From the NCBI RefSeq assembly GCF_022213065.1, contig NZ_JAKLJA010000003.1, forward strand, positions 186,001-250,000: 64,000 nt of DNA, in the 5' to 3' direction. The translations under genes were made by a program, and so were the position numbers. The stretch's first letter is position 1; every line of letters begins with the position of its first letter. Shown piece by piece: positions 28,561 to 36,861 of the stretch. The DNA is from Paraburkholderia tagetis (GTDB lineage Bacteria > Pseudomonadota > Gammaproteobacteria > Burkholderiales > Burkholderiaceae). Under the pieces are notes generated by a model. That model saw nothing but the letters and a program-made list of their open reading frames with translations, searched no databases and had not been told where the DNA came from.

Positions 28561-29043
28561 ATGCGCTGCCCCTTCTGCCGGCACGAAGACACGCAAGTGG
28601 TTGACTCGCGCGTGTCCGAGGACGGCGCCGCAATCCGGCGCCGCCGCCGCTGCCCGGCCTGCGACAAGCGTTTCACGACGTACGAGCGGGTCGAGCTGGC
28701 GATGCCGGCCGTCGTCAAGAAGGATGGCAGCCGCACGGAATTCGACCGCCGCAAGATCATGGCGAGCATGCAACTGGCGCTGCGCAAGCGGCCCGTTGCT
28801 GCCGACGCGATCGACGCGGCGGTTGCCCGCATCGAGTATCAACTGCTTGGCAGCGGCGAGCGCGAGGTGCGCAGCGAGCGCCTTGGCGAACTCGTGATGG
28901 GCGAGTTGCGCGAACTCGACACGGTGGCGTTCGTGCGTTTTGCCTCCGTGTACCGGCGCTTCGAGGACGTTTCCGAATTCGAGGACGTCATTGAAGAGTT
29001 TCGCCGTGCAAGCGGCGCTGCTACGCCGCCCAAGAAACGCTGA
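28561..29043 (+). CDS. nrdR: Transcriptional repressor NrdR
   Basis: 160-residue ATP-cone repressor of ribonucleotide reductase genes. The zinc ribbon is [17 protein letters not shown] with the second pair [10 protein letters not shown]. The ATP-cone begins [16 protein letters not shown] and runs to [18 protein letters not shown]. Co-transcribed with glyA. The tail is short and basic. Confidence 0.98.
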   Translation: MRCPFCRHEDTQVVDSRVSEDGAAIRRRRRCPACDKRFTTYERVELAMPAVVKKDGSRTEFDRRKIMASMQLALRKRPVAADAIDAAVARIEYQLLGSGEREVRSERLGELVMGELRELDTVAFVRFASVYRRFEDVSEFEDVIEEFRRASGAATPPKKR

Positions 29044-29253
29044 GCGCTCGCGCGCTTTCTCTGCGTGCTTGCGCGTTTGTTCCAAAAGCTCACGTATTTT
29101 CCTTCCTCGCATTTCCCCTTCCCCCTGCTGTTGCCCGTGACCCTTGCATTGTCGAAGAAGGGCTGCATGCGCATAAGCTGGCCGTTCGGCTAATTGTTCG
29201 GTTTCGTGTTGGTCCGTAGAGTGACTGCAATTCCTCAACGATAAGGATTGCAG

Positions 29254-29790
29254 ATGAAATATGCCGGCTTCACGCTGATCGAAACGATGGTCGTGATTGT
29301 CCTGCTCGCCATGTGCGCCACGGCAACGGCGCCGGTGTTCGTTTCGTGGCGGGTGCGCGACCAGGTCGACGCGCGCGCGAACGCGTTGCTCGGCACGCTC
29401 TCTTATGCGCGCAGCGAAGCGATCCGGCGCAAGGTGCGCGTGAGTGTGTGCCGGATCGACGCCGCGCGGCATTGTCTTGCGGCCGGGAAGAGCTGTCCGT
29501 CCGGGCGGGCCGACTGGTCGTGCGGCTGGGCCGTGATGGCCGAGCACGCAGGCGTGTCGTTGCTTTTGCGTGCGCAGCCGGCGCTCGATGAAATCGCGGT
29601 GGCGTCGGGCTTGACCTCGCTCACGTTCACGCCGCCCGCAGGGCAGGCGATCGGTAATTTTCGCAACTTTGGGATCGCGCCGCGCGCCGCCGCGGCTTCG
29701 ATGCGGGGGGCGGGATGGCAGCGTTGCATACGCGTTGCAGCAGGCGGTCGAGCGCGTGTGAGCGACGGCGCATGCGGAGCGGCGTCATGA
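29254..29790 (+). CDS. Minor pilin, GspH/FimT type
   Basis: 178-residue type IV prepilin: short leader MKYAG, cut before FTLIETMVVIVLLAMCATAT, with Glu at +5. The rest is the GspH/FimT globular domain with four or more cysteines (VCRIDAARHC, KSCPSGRADWSCGW). ATG 29254 follows AAGGA. It starts the minor pilin operon, which primes type IV pilus assembly. Overlaps pilV by ATGA. Confidence 0.9.
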   Translation: MKYAGFTLIETMVVIVLLAMCATATAPVFVSWRVRDQVDARANALLGTLSYARSEAIRRKVRVSVCRIDAARHCLAAGKSCPSGRADWSCGWAVMAEHAGVSLLLRAQPALDEIAVASGLTSLTFTPPAGQAIGNFRNFGIAPRAAAASMRGAGWQRCIRVAAGGRARVSDGACGAAS

Positions 29791-30236
29791 GCGCGCGCAG
29801 CAGGTATTTTCGGCGTGGTGTGTGCGTCGGGCGCGGTGCGGCTTTGCTCGAAGTCGCGCTAGCGATGGCGCTCATGTCGATGTGCGGATTGGGCCTCCTC
29901 GGTGCACAGCTCGGACTTGTGCGGCACGCGCTGGCCTCCGAGGTGCGGGTGCGTGCGGCATTCGCCGCGGACGCGGTCGCCGAGGCCGCGCTGGAGGCGG
30001 GCACGGCGCCTCGCGATCAATGGGAGGCTCGCGTGGCCGCTATCGTGCCCGAGGGGCGCGCAACCGTGTCCGGTACGGCAGGCCCGGTCTCGCTCGTCGT
30101 GCTGACATGGGCCGCCTTGCGCGATGAGGCCGCGCTTCGCGCGCTGCCGTCCGCAGACGGATGCGAAGACGCTCAATCCGGCGGCGCGGCGCCGGCACAG
30201 GGGCGAGCCTGTCTTGCGCTCGCGTTCGTTCAATGA
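29787..30236 (+). CDS. Minor pilin PilV-like
   Basis: 149 residues. The prepilin cleavage site reads CVGRG / AALLEVALAMALMSMCGLGL, with Glu at +5 and an unusually long basic leader (about 20 residues). The globular part is small and Ala-rich with two cysteines near the end (GCEDAQ and GRACLAL). Start and stop overlap both neighbours by ATGA, so it is translated with them. Confidence 0.8.
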   Translation: MSARSRYFRRGVCVGRGAALLEVALAMALMSMCGLGLLGAQLGLVRHALASEVRVRAAFAADAVAEAALEAGTAPRDQWEARVAAIVPEGRATVSGTAGPVSLVVLTWAALRDEAALRALPSADGCEDAQSGGAAPAQGRACLALAFVQ

Positions 30237-31030
30237 AGCGCGCTTCGTTGCGCTTGCGCGCCAGCCCAGGGCACACGTTGCTCGAATTCACGATCGCCGT
30301 GGCGCTCGGTCTTGTCGTGATTGCGGGCGCGCTTGCTGCATATCGCTCGCAGCGTCAGGCGTTTGCCGCCGCAATCGATGCCGCGCAGATCCAGGACGCC
30401 GGCGTGAATGCGCTGACGCTCATGGGCGAGCAGATCCAGATGGCCGGGTTCGTGGGTGCGGACGATCCGGAGGGGCTCGCGGGCCCGCCAATTTTCGGCT
30501 GCACCGCCGGGCGTCCCATCGGCACGCATGCGAGCTTGACATGCGAGGCGCTCTCGAATCGCTCGGACGGCTTCGCGGTGCGCTATCGCGGCGACGGCGA
30601 GTCCACCTGGCTGGCGTCGAATGGCCAGGCGACCGATTGCCTGGGTCAGGCGGTCGGGCCGCCCAAGACCGAGGTGCTCAACCGCTTTCATACGAAGGCG
30701 AGCAGCTCGACGGGGGAGCCCGAACTCTACTGCGAAGGCTCGGGCAAAGCCGGCACGGCGCAGCCGCTTGTGGAGGGTGTCGAACGCATGCGTGTGCGTT
30801 ACTGGCTGGCGGGGGCCGCGCAAGCGGTGGACGCCACGGCGATCTCGCGCGATCAGTGGGCCTCGGTCGTGGCTGTCGATCTGTGCGTGCTCGTGCGCGG
30901 GGCGCCGCTCGCCCGGCGCGTGCGTTATGTCGATTGCGATGGCGTGTCGGTCGGTGCCGCCGATGGCCGTGTGAGGCAGGCGTTCTGGCGTCACGTGGCG
31001 CTGCGCAATGTGCTGGAGGCGCGCTCATGA
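30233..31030 (+). CDS. Minor pilin PilW-like
   Basis: 265 residues. The prepilin site is RASPG / HTLLEFTIAVALGLVVIAGA, with Glu at +5. The large globular domain resembles PilW (QDAGVNALTLMGEQIQMAGF; RYWLAGAAQAVDAT; VVAVDLCVLVRG). Coupled by ATGA overlaps to pilV and the next gene. Confidence 0.88.
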   Translation: MKRASLRLRASPGHTLLEFTIAVALGLVVIAGALAAYRSQRQAFAAAIDAAQIQDAGVNALTLMGEQIQMAGFVGADDPEGLAGPPIFGCTAGRPIGTHASLTCEALSNRSDGFAVRYRGDGESTWLASNGQATDCLGQAVGPPKTEVLNRFHTKASSSTGEPELYCEGSGKAGTAQPLVEGVERMRVRYWLAGAAQAVDATAISRDQWASVVAVDLCVLVRGAPLARRVRYVDCDGVSVGAADGRVRQAFWRHVALRNVLEARS

Positions 31031-31551
31031 CGGTCGTGGCGCAGCGCTCGCATGATGGGCGGTTGAATCAGCGTGGCATTGCGTTGCCGGTTGTCCTGCT
31101 GATCGTTTCGATGATGCTCGTCACGTCCGCAGCATGGTTCGAAGGAGCGCTGTTCGAGGCCCGTAATGCCGGCGCTGTGATCGACCAGATGCAGTCTTTT
31201 CGTGCGGCCGAAGCCGGGCTTGTGCTGTGCTCGCGCGCGCTGGTCGAGGGTGCGGCGATAGCGCCGCTGGCGCCGGCGCAGTCGGGCGAGCCGCAGGGCT
31301 GGCGCCGCCAGGAGACGTTCGAAGCGCAGGCTACGGCGCCCGTGCGATCGTGGCCCGGCTCCGTAAGGCCGCCGCAGTGTCTCGTCGAAGCATGGCGTAT
31401 CGAGGCACGGCCAGCGGTGCGTGCGTTTCTCGTCACGGCGCGCGGGTTCGGCGCTACCGACGACGCGCAAAGCTGGCTGCAGATGCAACTCGTCGTGGAC
31501 GGCATGCGCATCGAGCGCCATTGGCGGCGTGTCGTCGCGCGGCCTTTTTGA
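31027..31551 (+). CDS. Minor pilin PilX-like
   Basis: 174 residues. The leader ends LNQRG / IALPVVLLIVSMMLVTSAAW; as in other PilX proteins the +5 position is not Glu. A PilX-like FRAAEAGLVLCSRAL segment follows. Starts by ATGA overlap with pilW. No pilY1 follows, unlike in Pseudomonas. Confidence 0.85.
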   Translation: MTVVAQRSHDGRLNQRGIALPVVLLIVSMMLVTSAAWFEGALFEARNAGAVIDQMQSFRAAEAGLVLCSRALVEGAAIAPLAPAQSGEPQGWRRQETFEAQATAPVRSWPGSVRPPQCLVEAWRIEARPAVRAFLVTARGFGATDDAQSWLQMQLVVDGMRIERHWRRVVARPF

Positions 31552-31586
31552 CGGCAGCGAAAGAGCAAAGAGGAAGAGGAGGAAGG

Positions 31587-32039
31587 ATGCAACGCAGTGA
31601 GCGCGCTTTTACCTTGCTCGAACTGGTTGTCGCGCTGGCCGCCGTGGCCATCGTCGCGGCGTTCGCGCTGCCGGGCTGGCGCAATCAGGTCGCGCGCGGG
31701 CATCGGATCGACGCGGTCGCGGCGCTCTATCGCGCGGCGCAATTCGTCGAAGCGCAAGGTCCGTTGCCGGCTTTGCTGCCTGCGGGCATGGATCAGGCGC
31801 CGCCAGCGGGAGCTGCGGTTTATCGACTGAAGCTTTTGGCGGGGGACGAAATGAACGGTGGCTATACGATCGTGGCCGCGCCGGCGGAAACCGGCCCGAT
31901 GCGCGACGATCCGTGCGGGGCTTTCACGCTCGATGCGAACGGCACGCGTAGCAACCAGGCGCCGGGCGCGTATGCTGCCGCGCCTGTGACGGCTCCCGTG
32001 ACGGTGCCCAATCCGCGAGATTGCTGGAGGGACCGATGA
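31587..32039 (+). CDS. Type IV pilin PilE-like minor pilin
   Basis: 150 residues. The prepilin region reads MQRSERA / FTLLELVVALAAVAIVAAFA with Glu at +5, but the residue before the cleavage point is Ala, not the usual Gly. The globular part has the two cysteines that frame the D-region in PilE-like pilins (DDPCGAFTLDANG and PRDCWRDR). AGGAAGG before the ATG is a strong ribosome site. Last gene of the operon. Confidence 0.85.
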   Translation: MQRSERAFTLLELVVALAAVAIVAAFALPGWRNQVARGHRIDAVAALYRAAQFVEAQGPLPALLPAGMDQAPPAGAAVYRLKLLAGDEMNGGYTIVAAPAETGPMRDDPCGAFTLDANGTRSNQAPGAYAAAPVTAPVTVPNPRDCWRDR

Positions 32040-32071
32040 GCGGTACCCGGGAGCGCAGTTCGAATGGAGGC

Positions 32072-32545
32072 TTAGCCCGTGATGTCGTCTTCTTCGGACG
32101 CGTAGCGTCGTGCGCGGCCGGTCGGTGCGCTGCGCTGGCGGCGCACTTGTTGCCAGATGCGCCAGGCCTCCCACGCCGTGAGCGCGAGGCCGCCCCATTT
32201 CACGACCGGGCGAGCGGCCGAGGTGACGCTCTCGCGCAGCGGCTTGGCCAGCACCAGCGAGGCGATGGAGCTCAAGAGCGGGTATTGCTTGAGCAGATTG
32301 CCGAGCCCGGAGCTCGCGCGACTTACGCCGACGTTGCCGAAACCCGGCACGAGAAAGCGCAGCCAGCTGAAGTGCGTGACGGCTTCGCGCAACTCGACAA
32401 CCGAGGCCGCCATTTCGGCGCGCTCGACACTCGCGCGCACGATCAGCAGTTCCTTGCGCAGCGCGCGCAACTGCGGTGTCGACAGATTGCGGCTACGCGT
32501 GCGTTCAGGGCGAAAGGCGTTGTTGTCCGGTCGGGGTGGGCTCAT
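32072..32545 (-). CDS. DUF3318-like protein
   Basis: 157 residues. An N-terminal basic region (FRPERTRSRN) leads to an amphipathic helix (LRALRKELLIVRASVERAEM), a possible membrane-associated middle (FSWLRFLVPGFGNVG) and a basic end. It follows a holin-like gene and a DUF883 gene in the same direction; this trio is common in Burkholderia. I assign DUF3318 from size, context and pattern, not from a search. It probably belongs to an envelope stress unit. Confidence 0.6.
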   Translation of the reverse strand: MSPPRPDNNAFRPERTRSRNLSTPQLRALRKELLIVRASVERAEMAASVVELREAVTHFSWLRFLVPGFGNVGVSRASSGLGNLLKQYPLLSSIASLVLAKPLRESVTSAARPVVKWGGLALTAWEAWRIWQQVRRQRSAPTGRARRYASEEDDITG

Positions 32546-32581
32546 GGATTCGTTTCGCGGCAGGCGGTTGGCAGGCGTGGG

Positions 32582-32959
32582 CTAGGGCTTGCGAAGGATT
32601 TCGCGGTCCTTCTGGAATTCTTCGAGCGTTGCCTGGAATACCGGCGGTGCGTTGCGCCAGCTATTGCGCGCCTTCAAGGCGCAGACGAGGGCGCCGAGCG
32701 CATAGACGATCGTGATCCCGGCGAGCGCCTGCAAGCGCCAGGTGTCCCAGAAAGCGATCGCGATGAGTGCGGTCAGCGCGATCAGCGCCATGACTCCAAG
32801 CAGCATCGCTGCGAGTCCGAGAAGAAGCATGCCGAGCAGGCGCTCCTTCTCCTCTGCCAGTTCGATGCCGATCAACTCGAGCCGCGTATGAAACATCGCG
32901 AACGCCGAGCCGAGGAGACGGCGTACTGCTCCATGCTGCGGGTGGGTGTCTGTCGTCAT
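32582..32959 (-). CDS. Phage-holin-family-like (DUF1469) membrane protein
   Basis: 125 residues with two adjacent membrane helices (LLGMLLLGLAAMLLGVMALI and TLIAIAFW...LAGITIVYALGALV, read in parts), a cytoplasmic N terminus and a charged tail (LEEFQKDREILRKP). This is the YqjE/DUF1469 type; despite the family nickname it is a normal chromosomal gene, between DUF883 and DUF3318 genes. ATG 32959 is chosen as the first start giving the family N terminus. Confidence 0.8.
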   Translation of the reverse strand: MTTDTHPQHGAVRRLLGSAFAMFHTRLELIGIELAEEKERLLGMLLLGLAAMLLGVMALIALTALIAIAFWDTWRLQALAGITIVYALGALVCALKARNSWRNAPPVFQATLEEFQKDREILRKP

Positions 32960-33219
32960 GGCGAATGCGGTTGGCGCCTGCGCTTGCGCGCGAGGCGAAT
33001 GCGCGAGGAAAGCGCCCAGAAAAGACAGGCCGGTGCAGCGCACCGGCCTGCCGGCTTGCGGTTTGCCGGGTAGCAGCCACGAGCAGCCACGGGTGGCCCA
33101 ATTGAGCCGATGCGGCTGGAATGCTCCGCATCCCTGGGGACCCCAGGACCGACAGCCGCCTTGCGTGGGCCGCCCGCGACGCGTCGTGGCACGCGCTGCG
33201 ACTACACGCCGCGTCTTTT

Positions 33220-33522
33220 TTACTTGCGGTTGATGAGCAAGCCCACGAGGACGCCCACGCCCGCGGCGATGCCGATCGACGTCCACGGGTGCTCGTGCAC
33301 GTAATCGTCAGTGGCGCGCGCCGCTTTCTTGCCTTTTTCCACCACGACGACCTGAACGTCGGCCGCCTTCTCCTTGGCTTGCTTCAGGCGCGTGAGGGCC
33401 GTTTCGCGAAGCTCCGAAGCGCGCTCGCCGGTGGCGCTCGCCGCTTGCTTGAGCAGGTCCTCTGCATCCGCGAGGACGGTTTTGATATCCGACATCAGCC
33501 TCTCCTTGTTGACCTCTGACAT
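33220..33522 (-). CDS. DUF883 (ElaB/YqjD family) protein
   Basis: 100 residues: an amphipathic heptad-rich helix (DIKTVLADAEDLLKQAAS; LRETALTRLKQAKEKAADVQ) and a C-terminal membrane anchor GIAAGVGVLVGLLINRK, with the family segment DDYVHEHPWTSIG before it. E. coli relatives bind ribosomes at the inner membrane in stationary phase. It leads the unit with the holin-like and DUF3318-like genes. About 260 bp separate it from the next gene. Confidence 0.92.
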   Translation of the reverse strand: MSEVNKERLMSDIKTVLADAEDLLKQAASATGERASELRETALTRLKQAKEKAADVQVVVVEKGKKAARATDDYVHEHPWTSIGIAAGVGVLVGLLINRK

Positions 33523-33904
33523 TGACTAACTCCCATCGTGTCACATCACGCGTGAATCGTAACAAAGATACGCGCGCTGGCAAGCGTGGCTGCCCGCCGC
33601 CGGGCAAGATCGCGCACGATTTGTTCCCGCGAATTGCGCGTGGCACTCCCAAATGGACTGCATTTTGGCGCTGCCCCGCGCGTGCTGTGGGGCATAGACA
33701 TCCACAGTAGGACAAATGGAGTTGATCTGGAACGTAAAGTTTCCGCGGCGATCGTCAAAATTACCAAAATTCATAAAGGTCTGACCCGATGTTCGTTCGC
33801 TGGGTATGAGCGCGCCCTGTATGCTTTAGTGTTGTAAATGTCCACATGGATCATCGGGCGGTGCGTGTCACGGGCCGCCTACCTCGTTCAAAGGAAACCG
33901 CACC
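33523..33904. other. Divergent control region between DUF883 and peroxiredoxin genes
   Basis: No gene is visible. The middle is AT-richer (33711-33780) than its surroundings and would suit promoters for both directions. I do not see a clear -35/-10 pair. Confidence 0.4.
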
Positions 33905-34543
33905 ATGAGTCTGCGTCTTGGCGATATCGCACCCGACTTCGAGCAGGATTCGAGCGTTGGCCGCATCAAATTTCATGACTGGCTCGGCAATAGCTGGGGC
34001 GTGCTGTTCTCGCATCCGGCCGACTTCACGCCGGTCTGCACGACCGAGCTCGGCCTGACTGCGAAGCTCAAGGACGAGTTCGAGAATCGCAATGTCAAGA
34101 CGATCGCGCTTTCGGTGGATAGCGCGGAGTCGCACAACGAGTGGATCAAGGATATCAACGAGACTCAGGCGGCTAGCGTCGGCTTCCCGATTCTCGCTGA
34201 CGGCGACCGCAAGGTCTCCACGCTGTACGACATGATCCATCCGAACGCGAACGAAACGCTCACCGTGCGCTCGCTCTTCGTGATCGATCCGAACAAGAAG
34301 GTGCGCCTCATCATCACGTATCCGGCAAGCACGGGCCGCAATTTCGACGAAGTGCTGCGCGTGATCGATTCGCTGCAACTCACCGACAACTATCAGGTCG
34401 CGACGCCCGGCAACTGGAAGCAGGGCGACGATGTCGTGATCGTCCCGTCGCTGAAGGACGAGGAAGTGCTCAAGCAGAAGTTTCCGAAGGGTTACAAGGC
34501 GCTGCGTCCGTATCTGCGCATGACGCCGCAGCCGAACAAGTAA
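33905..34543 (+). CDS. 1-Cys peroxiredoxin (Prx6 family)
   Basis: 212-residue thiol peroxidase. The peroxidatic Cys lies in HPADFTPVCTTELG near residue 47. There is no resolving Cys in the family position; the C-terminal extension (VIVPSLKDEEVLKQKFPKGY) matches Prx6. It removes H2O2, organic peroxides or peroxynitrite in the cytoplasm. It is transcribed alone and ends in a strong terminator. Confidence 0.95.
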   Translation: MSLRLGDIAPDFEQDSSVGRIKFHDWLGNSWGVLFSHPADFTPVCTTELGLTAKLKDEFENRNVKTIALSVDSAESHNEWIKDINETQAASVGFPILADGDRKVSTLYDMIHPNANETLTVRSLFVIDPNKKVRLIITYPASTGRNFDEVLRVIDSLQLTDNYQVATPGNWKQGDDVVIVPSLKDEEVLKQKFPKGYKALRPYLRMTPQPNK

Positions 34544-34600
34544 GGCGTCGGCCTGGTCGCGCGATTGCGCAGCGCGCGGCATGGGAAGCGAAAAGCGAAA

Positions 34601-34640
34601 AGCGCCGCACGATTCGACTCGTGCGGCGCTTTTTTTTTTC
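34601..34640 (+). terminator. Terminator after the peroxiredoxin gene
   Basis: Stem AGCGCCGCAC / GTGCGGCGCT with an ACGATTCGACTCGT extension inside, followed by nine T. Confidence 0.92.
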
Positions 34641-34667
34641 ATACGCCTTCGGCAAGGGGGCGCGCGT

Positions 34668-35858
34668 TTAGAAAAACGCCTGGATGCCCGTCTGCGCGCG
34701 GCCGAGGATCAGCGCGTGGATGTCGTGCGTGCCTTCGTAGGTGTTCACCACTTCGAGGTTCACGAGGTGGCGCGCGACGCCGAACTCGTCGGAGATGCCG
34801 TTGCCGCCCAGCATGTCGCGTGCGAGACGCGCGATGTCGAGCGATTTGCCGCACGAGTTGCGCTTCATGATCGAGGTGATCTCAACTGCCGCCGTACCTT
34901 CGTCCTTCATGCGCCCGAGGCGCAGGCAGCCTTGCAGGCCGAGCGTGATTTCGGTTTGCATGTCGGCGAGTTTTTTCTGGATCAGCTGGTTTGCGGCCAG
35001 CGGGCGGCCAAACTGCTTGCGGTCGAGCACGTACTGGCGCGCCGTGTGCCAGCAGGCCTCAGCCGCGCCAAGCGCGCCCCAGGCGATGCCGTAGCGCGCC
35101 GAATTCAGGCACGTGAACGGACCGCGCAGGCCTTTCACGCCTGGCATGATGTTCTCTTCGGGCACGAACACTTCGTCGAGCACGATTTCGCCGGTGATCG
35201 ACGCGCGCAGACCCACCTTGCCGTGGATCGCCGGCGCCGAGAGGCCCTTCCAGCCTTTTTCCAGGATGAAGCCGCGGATGTCGTCCTTGCCGTCTTCTTC
35301 CAGCTTCGCCCAGACGACGAACACGTCGGCGATAGGGGAGTTCGTGATCCACATCTTGGCGCCGGAGAGGGAGTAGCCGCCGTTCACCTTCTTCGCGCGC
35401 GTGACCATGCTGCCCGGGTCGGAGCCGTGGTTCGGCTCGGTCAGGCCGAAGCAGCCGATCCATTCGCCGCTTGCGAGCTTCGGCAGGTACTTCTGCTTTT
35501 GCGCTTCCGAGCCGAATTCGTGGATGGGCACCATGACGAGCGACGACTGCACCGACATCATCGAGCGATAGCCCGAATCGACGCGCTCCACTTCACGCGC
35601 GATCAGACCGTAAGCCACGTAGTTGAGGCCCGGGCCGCCATATTGTTCGGGGATCGTCGGGCCGAGCAGGCCGACTTCGCCCATTTCGCGGAAGATCGAC
35701 GCGTCGGTTTTTTCGTGGCGGAATGCTTCCAGCACGCGCGGCGCGAGCTTGTCCTGCGAGTAGGCAGCGGCGGCGTCGCGCACCATGCGTTCGTCTTCGG
35801 TGAGCTGCTGGTCGAGCAGCAGCGGATCTTCCCAATGGAACTGGGCATGTGCGGCCAT
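34668..35858 (-). CDS. gcdH: Glutaryl-CoA dehydrogenase
   Basis: 396-residue FAD acyl-CoA dehydrogenase that oxidises and decarboxylates glutaryl-CoA to crotonyl-CoA in lysine/tryptophan/benzoate breakdown. I recognise the GcdH sequence: [20 protein letters not shown] at the N terminus, [43 protein letters not shown], and the catalytic base Glu in [22 protein letters not shown] 35858 is preferred over an upstream one at 35933 because the family starts there. A divergent IclR gene with a shared palindrome suggests its regulator. Confidence 0.96.
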   Translation of the reverse strand: MAAHAQFHWEDPLLLDQQLTEDERMVRDAAAAYSQDKLAPRVLEAFRHEKTDASIFREMGEVGLLGPTIPEQYGGPGLNYVAYGLIAREVERVDSGYRSMMSVQSSLVMVPIHEFGSEAQKQKYLPKLASGEWIGCFGLTEPNHGSDPGSMVTRAKKVNGGYSLSGAKMWITNSPIADVFVVWAKLEEDGKDDIRGFILEKGWKGLSAPAIHGKVGLRASITGEIVLDEVFVPEENIMPGVKGLRGPFTCLNSARYGIAWGALGAAEACWHTARQYVLDRKQFGRPLAANQLIQKKLADMQTEITLGLQGCLRLGRMKDEGTAAVEITSIMKRNSCGKSLDIARLARDMLGGNGISDEFGVARHLVNLEVVNTYEGTHDIHALILGRAQTGIQAFF

Positions 35859-35913
35859 GGTGTCTCTCCAAAATCTCGAAATGGGCAATTTGCGCTTGAC
35901 GGAAGTTCCGCTA

Positions 35914-35932
35914 TGCGAAACAATGTTTTGCA
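35914..35932. promoter_or_regulatory. IclR-type operator candidate upstream of gcdH
   Basis: 19-bp near-perfect palindrome TGCGAAACAATGTTTTGCA (one mismatched pair) in the 104 bp between gcdH and the divergent IclR gene. Confidence 0.65.
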
Positions 35933-35962
35933 AATTGACCTTAGTGTATCACCAGCTCGCTC

Positions 35963-36778
35963 ATGTCTGCACCTGAAATGAATGAACTTTCATCGGTTTC
36001 CTCCGCGCGGGCGGAGGGCACGATCGACGAGCGCAAGTTCGTCGTGGCGCTCGCGCGCGGGCTCGAACTGCTGCGCGCCTTTCGGCCCGGCGAGACGCTG
36101 CTTGGCAATCGTGATTTCGTCGAGCGCACGGGCTTGCCGAAGGCGACTGTCAACCGGCTCGCCTACACGCTCACTGTGCTGGGCTATTTGCGCTTCGATG
36201 AATTGCTCGGCAAATACGCGCTCGATGCCGGCGTGCTTTCGCTGGGCTTCGCCTTGCTTTCGGGCACGGACACGCTAGAACTCGCACGTCCGCACATGCG
36301 TGTGTTCGCGCGCGAGGTGGGGGCGGCGGTGTCGCTGGGTTGCCGCGACGGTCTCGACGTGATCTATCTGGAGACCATTCGCAGCGAGACGGCGCTTACG
36401 CTGGGGCTTGCCTCGGGCTCGCATCTTTCGATGCTGACGAGCTCGATGGGCCGCGCGTATCTTGCCGTGCAGCCGCTCGATGTGCGCACGGCGCTCTTTG
36501 CGGAGCTGGAAAAGGCGGCGGGCGCCGACGGCCCTGCACAGGTCGCGGCGGCGAAGCGGGAGATCGAGACTTTCGCGAAGGAGGGCGTCTGCTATTCGTT
36601 CCGCGACTGGCATGAGGACGTGAATGCCGTGGCGGTGCCGTTTCGCGAGCCGCGCGAGCGGCGCTGGCTGGTGCTCAGCTGCAGCGGGCCGGCTTCGTCG
36701 ATGGGGCAGGAGGTGTTTCGCGAGCGCGTGGCGCCGCTTCTGAAGTCGCTGGCGCGCAGGCTTGGCGAGACGGTGTGA
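35963..36778 (+). CDS. IclR-family transcriptional regulator
   Basis: 271 residues. The winged helix-turn-helix (residues about 30-85) has GNRDFVERTGLPKATVNRLA; the effector domain has a PcaR/PobR-like ending and two cysteines (LGCRDGLDVIYLETI and EGVCYSFRDW). It resembles regulators of aromatic and acyl-CoA breakdown. Divergent from gcdH, so it probably regulates glutaryl-CoA oxidation. Confidence 0.92.
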   Translation: MSAPEMNELSSVSSARAEGTIDERKFVVALARGLELLRAFRPGETLLGNRDFVERTGLPKATVNRLAYTLTVLGYLRFDELLGKYALDAGVLSLGFALLSGTDTLELARPHMRVFAREVGAAVSLGCRDGLDVIYLETIRSETALTLGLASGSHLSMLTSSMGRAYLAVQPLDVRTALFAELEKAAGADGPAQVAAAKREIETFAKEGVCYSFRDWHEDVNAVAVPFREPRERRWLVLSCSGPASSMGQEVFRERVAPLLKSLARRLGETV

Positions 36779-36808
36779 CGCGCGCTGCTGCGCGCAAAAA
36801 AGCGGATA

Positions 36809-36840
36809 AAAAAAGCCGACCCTCGGGTCGGCTTTTTTTG
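36809..36840. terminator. Bidirectional terminator between IclR gene and argF
   Basis: AAAAAAGCCGACC / GGTCGGCTTTTTTT hairpin with A and T runs on the two sides, between converging genes. Confidence 0.92.
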
Positions 36841-36861
36841 CATGAAGCGGGGGCGCTTGGC

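Noticed and set aside
25972..29547. A 1191-codon open frame on the minus strand
   Set aside because: Only its last 248 codons (the SDR enzyme) have family sequence; the rest is antisense to glyA and nrdR and stays open because of high GC content.
32582..32959. Holin gene as a sign of a prophage
   Set aside because: It is the DUF1469/YqjE-type chromosomal family, with no phage genes around it.
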